From an uncultured Francisella sp. (GTDB taxonomy: Bacteria; Pseudomonadota; Gammaproteobacteria; Burkholderiales; Neisseriaceae), in NCBI GenBank assembly GCA_943913135.1, contig CALTVE010000001.1, positions 496,001 to 560,000 on the forward strand: a stretch of 64,000 nt of DNA, in the 5' to 3' direction. The stretch's first letter is position 1; every line of letters starts with the position of its first letter. Under the pieces are notes generated by a model. That model saw only the letters and a program-made list of their open reading frames with translations, did not search any database and was not told where the DNA came from. Shown here one piece after another: positions 25,825-35,500 of this stretch. The position numbers were made by a program, and so were the translations under genes.

Positions 25825-26679
25825 CTAAGTACCAAACAAAAGGGTAAAAATCGTGCGATAGCGCTTCTGCGTTTCTTCTACTACTTCTTTTGGCAGCCTC
25901 GGCGCGGGTGGTTTTTTATTCCAATGAATCGCTTCCAGCCAATTACGCACATACTGCTTGTCAAAGGAAAGCGGCTCTTCGCCCACTCGATAACTCTTTT
26001 CATCCCAAAAGCGGCTAGAATCAGGCGTTAATACTTCATCCATCAGCGTTAAAATTCCGTTTTCATCCAAGCCAAACTCAAACTTGGTATCCGCGATGAT
26101 AATACCCCGTGCTTTAGCATAAGCGGCCGCTTTTTGATAAAGCTGTAATGATTTTTCCTTAATTGTTTCCGCCCATTTCTCGCCTATTATGAGCGCAGCT
26201 TCTGCCATACTAATAGCTTGATCGTGTGCACCCACTTCTGCTTTAGTGGAAGGAGTAAAAATCGGTTCAGGTAATTTTTCTGCTTGCTTGAGCCCCGAAG
26301 GTAATTTCACTCCAGATACACTACCTTTTTGCTGATATTCTTTCCACCCTCCTCCGGCTAAATAGCCGCGGGTCACTGCCTCTATTTTAATGGGTCTAAG
26401 TTTTTTGACGATTATCGAGCGATCTTTTAAATCTTCATTGGGAGAAACAATAATTTTTTCCAAAGCCAAGTCGACTACCTGCGTCGCAATATCCTCTTTA
26501 AAAAAGGTAAACCAGCAATTGCTCATTTGGGTTAAAATAGCCCCTTTACCAGGTATAGGGTCAGGGAATACAACATCAAAAGCAGATAAGCGATCACTGG
26601 CTACCACTAAGAGGTATTTATCACCGATCGCATAAAGATCCCTTACTTTGCCGCTGTAGGTTTTCTCCAAGTGCTCCAT
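25825..26679 (-). CDS. purC: SAICAR synthetase
   Basis: Purine biosynthesis enzyme joining CAIR and aspartate. It is the longer (284 aa) eukaryote-like type rather than the 237-residue E. coli type: GKVRDLYAI at residues 10-18, RLSAFDVVFPDPIPGKG near 31-47, the EAVTRGYLAGGGWKEY motif and DTKFEFGLDE. The start is firm because homology begins at the first residues. As a result the gene overlaps the 3' end of the upstream methyltransferase gene by 59 bp. Confidence 0.95.
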   Translation of the reverse strand: MEHLEKTYSGKVRDLYAIGDKYLLVVASDRLSAFDVVFPDPIPGKGAILTQMSNCWFTFFKEDIATQVVDLALEKIIVSPNEDLKDRSIIVKKLRPIKIEAVTRGYLAGGGWKEYQQKGSVSGVKLPSGLKQAEKLPEPIFTPSTKAEVGAHDQAISMAEAALIIGEKWAETIKEKSLQLYQKAAAYAKARGIIIADTKFEFGLDENGILTLMDEVLTPDSSRFWDEKSYRVGEEPLSFDKQYVRNWLEAIHWNKKPPAPRLPKEVVEETQKRYRTIFTLLFGT

Positions 26680-27385
26680 TATTTCTTTCCTTGTTTTTTA
26701 TCCCTCCCTGTAGGGATAAAGGGCTTAAAGCCAGTTTTCCTATTTTAATTCTTTTCTCTTGTGAACGCGCTTTTATGGGTATTAAAAGTTGTTTTTGGGC
26801 GACTAAGGCATTTACCCAAGCCCCATGGGGCCACCATCTGTGCCCTACTTGATTCCAGGATATACTCGGTTTACTCCAAGGCAATGGCGAAGGGTAAAAC
26901 AAAAACTGCCCTTCTACCGGAGTCAGCCCATTATCATGTAAAACTCTTTTAAGTTCTGTAGGATAAAAACAGCCTCGGCGATTAACCACCTTCTTGCCCT
27001 GCCATTTAGGATTTCTCCCCCAAAAAAGCGGCGGGTTAAAAGAGAGGAGCAGTAAATGGCCCGAAGGTCTTAACACCCGGCACATCTCTTTTAGAGCTCC
27101 TAATTTATTAGAGGTAAATTCTAAAGTATGATAAGCCAGTAACCAATCCTGGCTATCAGCAGACAAAGGCAAGGCTTCTGGTCTCGCGATCAAATCGGCC
27201 GGTAAAGAGAACCATACACGCAACTGCTTTTCTAAACCCGGTGCGGGTAAAGGCCCCACCACCCAACCTTGCCCCCGAGCAAAAATCTTATGCCTATAAG
27301 TTTGAATAAAACGCGCTTCTTCCTGCCTTAAGGCGATCCCCAAAGTCGCTTTCTCTTGCCACTGCTCCAATCTATTCATATTCAA
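26621..27385 (-). CDS. YafS-like SAM-dependent methyltransferase
   Basis: 254 residues resembling the YafS family of class I methyltransferases. The later core motifs can be seen: LLAYHTLEF near residue 82, MCRVLRPSGHLLLLSFNP near 100-117 and the C-terminal PIKARSQEKR. The usual glycine-rich motif I is not evident in the N-terminal part, so cofactor binding is uncertain. In other gammaproteobacteria relatives sit near gloB or rnhA; here it lies between comEC and purC. The target is unknown. Its last 59 bp lie inside purC in another frame. Confidence 0.7.
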   Translation of the reverse strand: MNMNRLEQWQEKATLGIALRQEEARFIQTYRHKIFARGQGWVVGPLPAPGLEKQLRVWFSLPADLIARPEALPLSADSQDWLLAYHTLEFTSNKLGALKEMCRVLRPSGHLLLLSFNPPLFWGRNPKWQGKKVVNRRGCFYPTELKRVLHDNGLTPVEGQFLFYPSPLPWSKPSISWNQVGHRWWPHGAWVNALVAQKQLLIPIKARSQEKRIKIGKLALSPLSLQGGIKNKERNNGALGENLQRQSKGSLCDR

Positions 27386-27402
27386 CCATAATCAGCTTCT
27401 TC

Positions 27403-29685
27403 TTATCTTGATTGTACCTTATGTCCTTTTAGAAACGGCTTTTTTTGCCAATAAGGTACGCGAGGTGGCTGTTCCCAAGCTATTTGCTGTCTACCAAACT
27501 GTACACCCAATTCCCCTTGATAATCGGTGCGTTTTAAAAAAATATTCTTCTTACCTAAAAGTGCCATTACCCGGTTGTGGGGGTGGTGGTATGGATTAAC
27601 ATAGCCTACGGAAGCGATCGCATACCTGGGCGAAACCGCTTCTATAAAATTTATATTGCTGGCACTGCTGCTGCCATGATGCCCTAGTACCAACACTTGA
27701 CTCGATAATCGCTGGTTATAGCGCTGAACCAATATTTTTTCTCCTTCTTGACTTAGGTCTCCTGTTAATAAAAGTGCGTGTCCATGAGAAATCACACGTA
27801 ATACACAACTTTTATCGTTATCTTTTACCTTATCAGTTTCTTTAAAGGGAGTGAGCCACTCAAAATGTACTCCCGACCACTTCCACGCTCCACCGGCTAC
27901 ACATGCTTCTGCCCGCAAAGAATTTGGATAAGAAGCTGGCTGCCCAGCCAATATATGTTTAATCGGCAACGCTGCCTGCAAATCACGCCAGTTGCCATCA
28001 TGGTCGATATCATGATGTGAAAGCACTAAAACATCTAGTGAGTTCACGCCCCTGGCGTATAAACTTTGTAAAAGAGTCTGCCTGGCTGTCGGAGGTCCCG
28101 TATCAAAAAGTAGATTTTTATCGCGCGTTTGTATAAGAACCGCCAAACCTTGACCTACATCGAGTATATGTACGGCAGTCTCTCCTGCACCCGGTCGGGC
28201 GGGTGCGTAAAAAATGAAACTTAACAGCACCACCATTGCCCACGGTTTTAAATAGAAACCTCGCGGTACAACCAAAATAAAAACAGCAATAATTGCTAAA
28301 AGTACAAAGTATCCAGGGAAAGCTGGCATCTTAAGCCCAGGGAAAAAGGGGCTAATAAAATGCATCGTTTTTAAAGTAAGTTCACTTAAATAAACGGTAA
28401 AATGCAAAACCCAATCAAAAGGTAGCCATAAGGAAACCAGACTTAAAGGAGTTAATACCAGAGAAAACCAAGGAACTCCTAAACAATTAGCGATAAAACC
28501 ACCTAGGGGTTCATAATGGAAAAAAAGTGCTACTGGAACAATACCTGCTATCGTGGCCGCCCATTCTGCGCGTAATAAATTACTTAAATACCCCCAAAAG
28601 CCTTGTCCTTTAACATAAGGGACCAGTAGCAAACTGCCAACCAACGTGAAAGAAAGCCAAAATCCAGGTGACAATGGCGAAAAAGGGTCGTACAGTAAAA
28701 TGAAAAATAAAGCAACGGAAAAGATACGCCATGGAGAAAAATATCGACGGCTGATCATGCAAAAACCGACTATTACGATCATAATCAAACTACGTTGCGT
28801 AGGAATCGAAAACCCGGAAAACAGTGCGTACAACGCCGCACCTAAAAGGCTCGCGCCAATAACCCACACACGCAAATTGCGTGAATAAAAAACAGATTGG
28901 CGCCAGGAAAGAATAAAACGTAAAAACACATTTAAAACAAAAGCGATCAAACCTGCGACTACTGCAACATGTAACCCAGAAATACTAATTAAATGCGATA
29001 AGCCTAGGGCACGGAAACTACGCCAATCATCTTCTTCTAAATTGCCGCGGTAACCTACCGCCAAAGAAGCCACCAAAGCACTGCCCGAAGGATAAGGAAT
29101 TTGATAATGACTGATACGTTTTAAAGCCGCTATTCTCTGTTTTTCAAACCAAGCAAGCCAAGAAAAATGATCTCCTAGAAAAGATCGATCCGTGATCACC
29201 CCATACCCATCTATATGCTTATTCAATGCCTGTGCTTCTCGGGATAAGCCAACTTGATTCACTCGACCTATAGGGGCATGTAAATTGGCAATAATCTGCC
29301 AGCGACTTCCAGGGGGCCAAAACCTTTTTTTATAGTCGGAAAAAGAAAGACGCCGATAAGAGCTTTTTTTATCTAACACCCGCCCAATAAAATAATGTGC
29401 ATAAGATGAAGCCTCTCCTTGGCTCACAACCTCTATCGTCAAAGGGACGTGGGATAAAGATTGATGCCCCTCGTTGACCTGGCTCATTAAAGCGTTTTCT
29501 ACCGAAAACACACTGTAAAATGCTCCTAAAAAAAGAGCCAATAAATATCTTGCTTGAACAAAGCGAAAAGACCCAAATAAAAAAACAAGAATTAAAAATG
29601 AAAAAGGAAAAGACCAATCTATCCCCAGGCGAGGCAAAAACAGCGCACCTATCACCCCTAAAGAAAAAAAAGGGACATAGCGCAT
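27403..29685 (-). CDS. comEC: ComEC/Rec2 competence DNA-uptake channel
   Basis: 760-residue inner-membrane protein. An N-terminal DUF4131-like part is followed by the Competence domain with many transmembrane helices (about 190-490, including SHLISISGLHVAVVAG near 230). A C-terminal metallo-beta-lactamase domain (about 510-740) carries ILDVGQGLAVL, LSHHDIDHDGN and LGHHGSSSASN. It carries single-stranded DNA across the inner membrane during natural transformation. It is full-length, without frameshift. It sits 13 bp after argA, in the minus-strand chain. Confidence 0.93.
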   Translation of the reverse strand: MRYVPFFSLGVIGALFLPRLGIDWSFPFSFLILVFLFGSFRFVQARYLLALFLGAFYSVFSVENALMSQVNEGHQSLSHVPLTIEVVSQGEASSYAHYFIGRVLDKKSSYRRLSFSDYKKRFWPPGSRWQIIANLHAPIGRVNQVGLSREAQALNKHIDGYGVITDRSFLGDHFSWLAWFEKQRIAALKRISHYQIPYPSGSALVASLAVGYRGNLEEDDWRSFRALGLSHLISISGLHVAVVAGLIAFVLNVFLRFILSWRQSVFYSRNLRVWVIGASLLGAALYALFSGFSIPTQRSLIMIVIVGFCMISRRYFSPWRIFSVALFFILLYDPFSPLSPGFWLSFTLVGSLLLVPYVKGQGFWGYLSNLLRAEWAATIAGIVPVALFFHYEPLGGFIANCLGVPWFSLVLTPLSLVSLWLPFDWVLHFTVYLSELTLKTMHFISPFFPGLKMPAFPGYFVLLAIIAVFILVVPRGFYLKPWAMVVLLSFIFYAPARPGAGETAVHILDVGQGLAVLIQTRDKNLLFDTGPPTARQTLLQSLYARGVNSLDVLVLSHHDIDHDGNWRDLQAALPIKHILAGQPASYPNSLRAEACVAGGAWKWSGVHFEWLTPFKETDKVKDNDKSCVLRVISHGHALLLTGDLSQEGEKILVQRYNQRLSSQVLVLGHHGSSSASNINFIEAVSPRYAIASVGYVNPYHHPHNRVMALLGKKNIFLKRTDYQGELGVQFGRQQIAWEQPPRVPYWQKKPFLKGHKVQSR

Positions 29686-29698
29686 AGCATGGCTTTCT

Positions 29699-30982
29699 CT
29701 AATTTAAAAACTTAACAAATACTTTTGAATGCCGCTCTGATTCTCTATATTGCTTTAAACGTTCGGCAGGCAGCTCCTCAGGTTTACTGGGGACAAATCC
29801 TCTTTCTTGCATCCAATCTCCAGCATGGGTCGTTAAAGCAAAAAGCTTTGTCTTATCATGCAAGATCGCCTCTTCTTGAACTTTAGCCAGTAACTGCTCA
29901 CCGTAGCCACTATCAGAGGCACTTTCTAATACCGCAAGACACGCTAATTCAGCGCTATCACCTTCATGAAGACGCAGCTGTGCACAACCGCAAACCACTT
30001 CATCATATTGTATTATGTAAAATTCATCCAGATGAAGTTCCAGGTAAGCGCGGCTGCGGTGAAGTAAATATCCTTTTTTTTCTAAGGGACGCACAATCTG
30101 TACTAAACTGGGTATGTCACTCATCTTAGCAGGCCGTACATCAGTAAATGAAGAATAAGACAAAGAAGTTCCCACGCCCTCGCGGGTATAAAGCTCGGAT
30201 AAAATATTGCCTGGAATAAGCCCCGTTATTAGCTGTACTCGTTTTACCTTATTGGAAGCAAGAGCACTTATAACCGAAGGGAAAATGTTTTTGATCGCCT
30301 TTTTTTGAGGGGCCTCCTTGATTAATTTCTTCGCTTCCTTAAGCGTAAGGCTGTTGGCAATTTTTCCTCTTTGATCATAAATTCCTGCCGCTTCGGTAAC
30401 GAACAGTAACTTTTCCGCTTCAATGGATTGGGCAATAGCACTAGCCATTTCACTCATGGGTACATAATAAGTCACACCGCTTAAAGAATAACCTAAGGGG
30501 CGAATGAGTACGATATTTTCATCCGCCAAATGATATTTCAGCAAATCTGCATCAATTTTGCGTACTTCCCCGAGATATTCACTGTCTTTTCCTGATCGAA
30601 TCCCTTTAGAACAGGCTGATACATAATTACCGCCAATAACATGTACCTTGCTGTGGGATACTGACAAATTAACAAACCCTATACTTAAATAGGCCTCGAT
30701 ATGCACCCAGGCAAGACTCGTGGCTTCTTTGATTTTTTCCAGATCTTCTTTGCTAATGGTCTCTGCTTCTTCTAAAGCACTGCAGATACCGAAAACGACC
30801 ACTACTTCTACCCCCAAACCATTCAGAAGTAGGATATCTTGGGTCAAAGAAGAAAGCGCGTCTTTATTTTCAACAATTTCGCTCGCAATGCCAATAACAA
30901 CGCGTTTATTCTTAAGATTGATAATATAGGGTCCCGCTTCACGAAATACTTGAACTAAAGTGGTGGTAGAAAAATCTGTCAT
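29699..30982 (-). CDS. argA: N-acetylglutamate synthase (ArgA)
   Basis: First step of arginine synthesis from glutamate and acetyl-CoA. The amino-acid-kinase-like domain (about 1-290, with FREAGPYINLKNKRVVIGI-type start near 14) precedes a GNAT domain (about 290-427) that includes SDSGYGEQLLAKVQEEA as the acetyl-CoA loop and LPAERLKQYRESERHSKVF at the end, both like E. coli ArgA. 427 residues. It lies 4 bp after prmA. In E. coli the enzyme is feedback-inhibited by arginine through the kinase-like domain. Confidence 0.94.
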   Translation of the reverse strand: MTDFSTTTLVQVFREAGPYIINLKNKRVVIGIASEIVENKDALSSLTQDILLLNGLGVEVVVVFGICSALEEAETISKEDLEKIKEATSLAWVHIEAYLSIGFVNLSVSHSKVHVIGGNYVSACSKGIRSGKDSEYLGEVRKIDADLLKYHLADENIVLIRPLGYSLSGVTYYVPMSEMASAIAQSIEAEKLLFVTEAAGIYDQRGKIANSLTLKEAKKLIKEAPQKKAIKNIFPSVISALASNKVKRVQLITGLIPGNILSELYTREGVGTSLSYSSFTDVRPAKMSDIPSLVQIVRPLEKKGYLLHRSRAYLELHLDEFYIIQYDEVVCGCAQLRLHEGDSAELACLAVLESASDSGYGEQLLAKVQEEAILHDKTKLFALTTHAGDWMQERGFVPSKPEELPAERLKQYRESERHSKVFVKFLN

Positions 30983-30986
30983 TGTT

Positions 30987-31907
30987 TTAATCTGCCTTTT
31001 TTTTCCCTATCAACATAGCCCAGCCTTCTTTTGTCGCACCAAGATGTAGAGGGATCAAAGAGCGATAGCAATCGATCAATTCTTGGGCTTGACTTTCTAA
31101 TAAACCCGATAACAATAAATATCCCCCACAGGCGACTTTTTCTACCAATAATTCTGCCAATAGTCGCAAAGGATTCGCTAGAATATTGGCAATAACTAGA
31201 TCGAAGGCGGTACGATCCTTAAAATCATCTACTAAAAAATAGTCAATCGCCACCTTATTTTTGCAGGAATTTTCTTTACTGGCGCTTATGGCCTGTGGAT
31301 CAATATCCACACCGACCACTTTGCCTGCGCCCAATTTTTTGGCCGCAATCGCCAATATGCCAGAGCCACAACCATAATCCATAACCGAACTATCTGGTTT
31401 TAAATGCTGGTCTAACCATTGTAAGCACAGATAAGTGGTTGGATGAGAACCCGTGCCAAAGGCTAGGCCAGGGTCTAAAGAAATAACATGCTCTACCTCT
31501 TTTCTTGCTTGCTCCCAAGAAGGAACAATCCATAAGCGATCTGATATGACAATGGTTTGAAACTGCGCTTGAACGTTTTTAACCCAATCTTGCTCGGGAA
31601 TAAAACGCTGCTCTATTTTAAAGGGGGTAATGTCATTTATCAGCAAAATTTGCTGCAGTTTTTGCTCTGCTGCCTTTTCTTGCTTACTAAACAAAACACG
31701 CAGCAAAGAGTGCTGCCACAGCTGCATTGGTTTTTCTACGGTTAAATTACCTAGCGATACCGGCTCGTCAAAAAGCGCCTCTTCAGCATTGCTATTTTCA
31801 TAAGCATCTTCTATGCCTACACTTAAGGCTCCAAGATTTAATAATTGATCGGCAACGTGTTCAGCATCCTGCGCTTTAACCCATACCGTTAATTCTTGGA
31901 ATGCCAT
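30987..31907 (-). CDS. prmA: ribosomal protein L11 methyltransferase
   Basis: Trimethylates lysines and the N-terminus of L11. SAM-binding motif DYGCGSGILAIAAKKLGA near residue 165 and ANILANPL (the NPPF-like motif region) near 240 are diagnostic, as is LDPGLAFGTGSHPTT near 140. I use ATG 31907 (306 aa), which overlaps the accC stop codon as TGATG and fits the family N-terminus. The frame extends nine codons further up, but those lie within accC. Confidence 0.95.
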   Translation of the reverse strand: MAFQELTVWVKAQDAEHVADQLLNLGALSVGIEDAYENSNAEEALFDEPVSLGNLTVEKPMQLWQHSLLRVLFSKQEKAAEQKLQQILLINDITPFKIEQRFIPEQDWVKNVQAQFQTIVISDRLWIVPSWEQARKEVEHVISLDPGLAFGTGSHPTTYLCLQWLDQHLKPDSSVMDYGCGSGILAIAAKKLGAGKVVGVDIDPQAISASKENSCKNKVAIDYFLVDDFKDRTAFDLVIANILANPLRLLAELLVEKVACGGYLLLSGLLESQAQELIDCYRSLIPLHLGATKEGWAMLIGKKKAD

Positions 31908-33268
31908 CAGCAACCCTTGCGTTCTTTTAGCCAACGTTCTAAATAGTGGATAGATTCCCCTCCTTGAATAAAGGCCGATTGGGACACCAATTCACGCAAT
32001 AAAGGGATGTTAGAGGATACCCCATCGATCATAAATTCTGATAACGCCACCCGCATCCGTGCCAAAGCTGTATCACGGTTATCTCCCATGGTACAAAGTT
32101 TAGCGATCATGCTGTCGTAGTTTGGTGAAATACGGTAACCCTGGTATAAGTGCGTGTCCACTCGAGTTCCTGGTCCTCCTGGAACGTTATAACGCAACAC
32201 TAAGCCTGGACTAGGGCGGAAATTATAGGGATCTTCTGCATTAATCCGGCATTCAATCGCATGACCACGCAATATGATATCCGACTGAGTGAAAGGCAAT
32301 TTTCCCCCCTCAGCAATCAAAATCTGCTCTTTAACGATATCAACTCCGGTGATCAACTCTGTCACGGGATGTTCCACTTGCACCCGAGTATTCATCTCAA
32401 TAAAGTAAAATTGGCCATTTTCATAAAGAAATTCAAAAGTACCGGCCCCACGATAGCCTATTTCTAAACAAGCGTTAACACACTGATCACCGATTTTTTG
32501 CCTTTGTTCTTCACTGATACCCGGCGCTGGTGCTTCTTCAATCACCTTTTGGTGACGTCTTTGCATCGAGCAATCTCTTTCCCCCAAATGTACCGCATTC
32601 CCTTGTCCATCGGCTAATACCTGAATCTCAATATGACGGGGGGCCTCTAAATAACGCTCTAAATAAACTTCATCATTACCGAAAGCGACCCGCGCTTCAT
32701 GTTTGGTGGTCTCTATACTTTTGATTAAATCTTCAGGTTTTGCCACCACGCGCATTCCGCGGCCCCCCCCGCCCCCTGAAGCTTTAACCAACACCGGGTA
32801 GCCCACCTCTTGGACAATGCGCGATATTTCTTGTGGATCGTCAGGTAAAGCGCCTTCAGATCCTGAAACGCAGGGTATGCCGGAGGCACGCATAATTTTT
32901 TTTGCCGAAACCTTATCGCCCATTGCTCGTATGGTTTCTGCCCGCGGGCCGATAAAAACAAACCCCGATTGCTCAACTTGATCGCAAAAATCCGCATTTT
33001 CACTTAAAAAACCATACCCTGGATGCACTGCATCGGCATTGGTTACTTCGGCCGCCGCGATAATTGCAGGAATATTAAGATAACTCTTCTGTGCGGGGGG
33101 AGGACCGATACATACAGATTCATCAGCCAACTTAACATACAACGCATCGCTATCGGCTTCCGAATGCACCATTACAGTCTGTATCCCCAAAACGCGACAG
33201 GCACGTAAAATGCGCAAAGCAATTTCGCCACGATTGGCAACCAAGACCTTATTAAACTGTCTTGCCAT
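31907..33268 (-). CDS. accC: acetyl-CoA carboxylase, biotin carboxylase subunit
   Basis: ATP-grasp enzyme that carboxylates the biotin on AccB, the first step of fatty-acid synthesis. The ATP-binding KASGGGGGRGMR loop near residue 160, ERDCSMQRRHQKV near 231 and EMNTRVQVEHPVTE near 288-301 are intact. 453 residues (E. coli 449). accB lies 11 bp upstream, so the two are co-expressed. accA is 15 kb away at 48395; accD is not in the window. Confidence 0.98.
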   Translation of the reverse strand: MARQFNKVLVANRGEIALRILRACRVLGIQTVMVHSEADSDALYVKLADESVCIGPPPAQKSYLNIPAIIAAAEVTNADAVHPGYGFLSENADFCDQVEQSGFVFIGPRAETIRAMGDKVSAKKIMRASGIPCVSGSEGALPDDPQEISRIVQEVGYPVLVKASGGGGGRGMRVVAKPEDLIKSIETTKHEARVAFGNDEVYLERYLEAPRHIEIQVLADGQGNAVHLGERDCSMQRRHQKVIEEAPAPGISEEQRQKIGDQCVNACLEIGYRGAGTFEFLYENGQFYFIEMNTRVQVEHPVTELITGVDIVKEQILIAEGGKLPFTQSDIILRGHAIECRINAEDPYNFRPSPGLVLRYNVPGGPGTRVDTHLYQGYRISPNYDSMIAKLCTMGDNRDTALARMRVALSEFMIDGVSSNIPLLRELVSQSAFIQGGESIHYLERWLKERKGC

Positions 33269-33279
33269 AGTGCTTCCTT

Positions 33280-33765
33280 TTATTCGATCACAAACAAGGC
33301 TTCGCCATACTCCACAGGCGCACCATCTTCTATTAAGACTTGGGTGACCGTACCACTTTTCTCTGCTTCAATTTCATTCATCAATTTCATCGCTTCAATA
33401 ATACAGAGGACATCGCCTGCTTTTATTTGTTGCCCTACCTCTACAAAAGGTTTAGAGGTTGGGCTGGGCGCACGATAAAATACGCCAACCATTGGCGACT
33501 TAAAAATGTCTTCTTCTTTATATTCAGGTTGATTCGGCATATTGCCCGGAGGAGCGCCCTCACTAGAAGGGTGGCTGCCGCTTGCGGAGGCAACAGGTGT
33601 AAAAGGAGGTACCCGAGAAGGCACAGAATAAGCCAGAGGTGTTTGTGCAATTTGAGACTGCTGCGCAGAAATACGCACACTTCCTTCACCTTCGGTGATC
33701 TCAATTTCAGCGATTCCCGATTCTTGTACGAGTTCAATGAGTTTTTTGATCTTGCGAAAATCCAT
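33280..33765 (-). CDS. accB: biotin carboxyl carrier protein
   Basis: Carries biotin between AccC and AccA/AccD. The N-terminal helix region MDFRKIKKLIELVQES is followed by a Pro/Ala/Ser-rich linker (about residues 40-80). The biotinyl domain has SPMVGVFY near 90 and the biotinylation motif EAMKLMNE with Lys127. 161 residues. It is the first of the accB-accC pair, 26 bp after aroQ. Confidence 0.98.
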   Translation of the reverse strand: MDFRKIKKLIELVQESGIAEIEITEGEGSVRISAQQSQIAQTPLAYSVPSRVPPFTPVASASGSHPSSEGAPPGNMPNQPEYKEEDIFKSPMVGVFYRAPSPTSKPFVEVGQQIKAGDVLCIIEAMKLMNEIEAEKSGTVTQVLIEDGAPVEYGEALFVIE

Positions 33766-33791
33766 AATGGTTCCTTAAAAACACTCTTTAA

Positions 33792-34247
33792 TCATTTTAA
33801 GTGCCCTGTATAACTATAGTTTAAAGCATAATCCAAAGCATAGGCATAACCCTTCGATCCTAATCCTATAATCTCCCCCAAAGCAATATCCGATAGCAAG
33901 GACTGATGACGAAATTTTTCTCTTTGATAAATATTGGATAAATGCACTTCTATAAAAGGAATAGCAACGGCGAGTAGGGCGTCGCGCAAGGCGATGCTAC
34001 TGTGTGTATAAGCAGCTGCATTGATAATGATAAAATCCTCGCCTTCCTCAGGTGCCCTCTGTATTCTATCAATCAAGACCGCTTCACTATTGGACTGTAC
34101 AAAAGAAAGCATAACCCCCTTCTGACGGGCCTCGTTTATAAGGCTCTTTTCAATATCTGCTAAACTATGTGTTCCATAAATCTCGGGTTCCCTCTTCCCT
34201 AATAAATTTAAGTTGGGACCATTTACCACCAAGATTTTTCTAATCAT
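33792..34247 (-). CDS. aroQ: type II 3-dehydroquinate dehydratase
   Basis: Shikimate-pathway dodecameric enzyme. The N-terminal GPNLNLLGKREPEIYG motif includes the catalytic Tyr (near residue 25), followed by QSNSEAVLIDRIQ, NAAAYTHSSIALRDAL and EVHLSNIYQREKFRHQS. 151 residues, complete. It heads the minus-strand chain aroQ-accB-accC-prmA-argA-comEC-methyltransferase-purC; the aroQ-accB-accC order is widely conserved. It diverges from queA over 112 bp. Confidence 0.97.
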   Translation of the reverse strand: MIRKILVVNGPNLNLLGKREPEIYGTHSLADIEKSLINEARQKGVMLSFVQSNSEAVLIDRIQRAPEEGEDFIIINAAAYTHSSIALRDALLAVAIPFIEVHLSNIYQREKFRHQSLLSDIALGEIIGLGSKGYAYALDYALNYSYTGHLK

Positions 34248-34359
34248 GCATTTTCCTCGTCAGAGTACATACTGCCAAGGTAGCTATTCTGAAGTAAATC
34301 TAGGTAAAATGTCTAGTAAAAGTTGTTAACGTGTAAGTAAAATCGAATAACTAATACTA

Positions 34360-35370
34360 ATGAAATTAGAACAATTTAATTTTTCCCTGCCCACTGAATT
34401 AATCGCCCAGATTCCAGCGAAAAAACGAGATCAAAGCCGCCTATTAGTGCCCACTAAAGAAGGTCTCAAAGACCAACTTTTTTCTGATTTACCGCGCTAT
34501 TTTAACAAGGGGGATTTATTAATACGCAATAATACCAAAGTGGTTAAAGCACGGCTTTTGGGGCAAAGAAAAAGCGGCGGCAAAATAGAAGTGATGATTG
34601 AGCATCTTCAAGGTGAAAAAGAAGCGCGTGCCTTTATTCGCGCTTCCCACCGTGTTAAACAAGGGGAAATACTATATTTTGATAAAGGTGTGGAGGCTGA
34701 AGTCATCGCTTACCCAAACTCCCTCGCCACCTTGAATTTTAATGGCCCTCTTTTAAAGATATTGAATCATATCGGTGTTTTGCCTTTACCCCCTTATATT
34801 CATCGACAAGTACAACAAAAGGATGAAACACGCTATCAAACCGTATTTGCTAAAAAAGAAGGGGCTGTAGCCGCGCCTACCGCTGCTTTGCATTTTACTA
34901 AAGATTTATTTGCCTCCTTACAGGCCAAGGGAGTAAAGATCGTCGATTTAACCCTGCACGTGGGCGCAGGCACCTTTGCCCCAGTTAGAACCGATGATAT
35001 CCGTGCTCATGTCATGCATAAAGAATGGTTTACCATCCCCCTAGAAACCATGAAAGCGATTGCGGAAGCACAACGACAAGGCCGCCTTATCACTGCGGTG
35101 GGCACCACCAGTTTACGTGCAGTGGAAAGTGCTGCTCAATATGGTTTTAATGAAGGCGACACAGGAATATTTATTTATCCAGGCTATCAATTTAAAGTAG
35201 TAGACCGATTAATTACTAATTTTCATCTACCTAAATCCACCTTATTGATGTTAGTCAGCGCCTTTTATGGCTTAGAAGAAACACATGCTCTATACCGCTA
35301 TGCTATAAAACAGCGCTATCGTTTTTTCAGTTATGGCGATGCCATGCTTTTAGATAAAAAACCCTGCTGA
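34360..35370 (+). CDS. queA: S-adenosylmethionine:tRNA ribosyltransferase-isomerase
   Basis: Makes epoxyqueuosine in GUN-anticodon tRNAs. The N-terminal FNFSLPTELIAQIP, LLIRNNTKVVKARL near residue 52, TLHVGAGTFAPVR near 199 and LITNFHLPKSTLLMLV near 285 match the family. 336 residues. Start ATG 34360 has no clear Shine-Dalgarno. tgt, yajC and secDF, which often follow queA, are absent; tRNA-Lys follows instead. Confidence 0.96.
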   Translation: MKLEQFNFSLPTELIAQIPAKKRDQSRLLVPTKEGLKDQLFSDLPRYFNKGDLLIRNNTKVVKARLLGQRKSGGKIEVMIEHLQGEKEARAFIRASHRVKQGEILYFDKGVEAEVIAYPNSLATLNFNGPLLKILNHIGVLPLPPYIHRQVQQKDETRYQTVFAKKEGAVAAPTAALHFTKDLFASLQAKGVKIVDLTLHVGAGTFAPVRTDDIRAHVMHKEWFTIPLETMKAIAEAQRQGRLITAVGTTSLRAVESAAQYGFNEGDTGIFIYPGYQFKVVDRLITNFHLPKSTLLMLVSAFYGLEETHALYRYAIKQRYRFFSYGDAMLLDKKPC

Positions 35371-35423
35371 CGCCCTAGCTAAAATTTAAGCTATTTGCTA
35401 AAATTTCCTAAAAAAGGAGCTGC

Positions 35424-35499
35424 GGGTCGGTAGCTCAGTTGGTAGAGCAGTGGACTCTTAATCCATTGGTCCAGGGTTCGAGTCCCTGCCGACCCACCA
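35424..35499 (+). tRNA. tRNA-Lys, anticodon CTT
   Basis: A 76-base cloverleaf including an encoded 3' CCA. The acceptor GGGTCGG pairs with CCGACCC, the D arm is GCTC/GAGC, the anticodon stem is GTGGA/TCCAT with loop CTCTTAA (anticodon CTT), the variable loop is TGGTC, and the T arm is CAGGG/CCCTG with TTCGAGT. All stems pair, with one G-T in the anticodon stem. It reads AAG codons. Confidence 0.97.
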
Positions 35500-35500
35500 G

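Noticed and set aside
35424..35499. tRNA-Lys 3' end as an integration (att) site
   Set aside because: No integrase, no direct repeat of the tRNA end and no change of gene content follow; the next gene is a convergent nicotinamidase.
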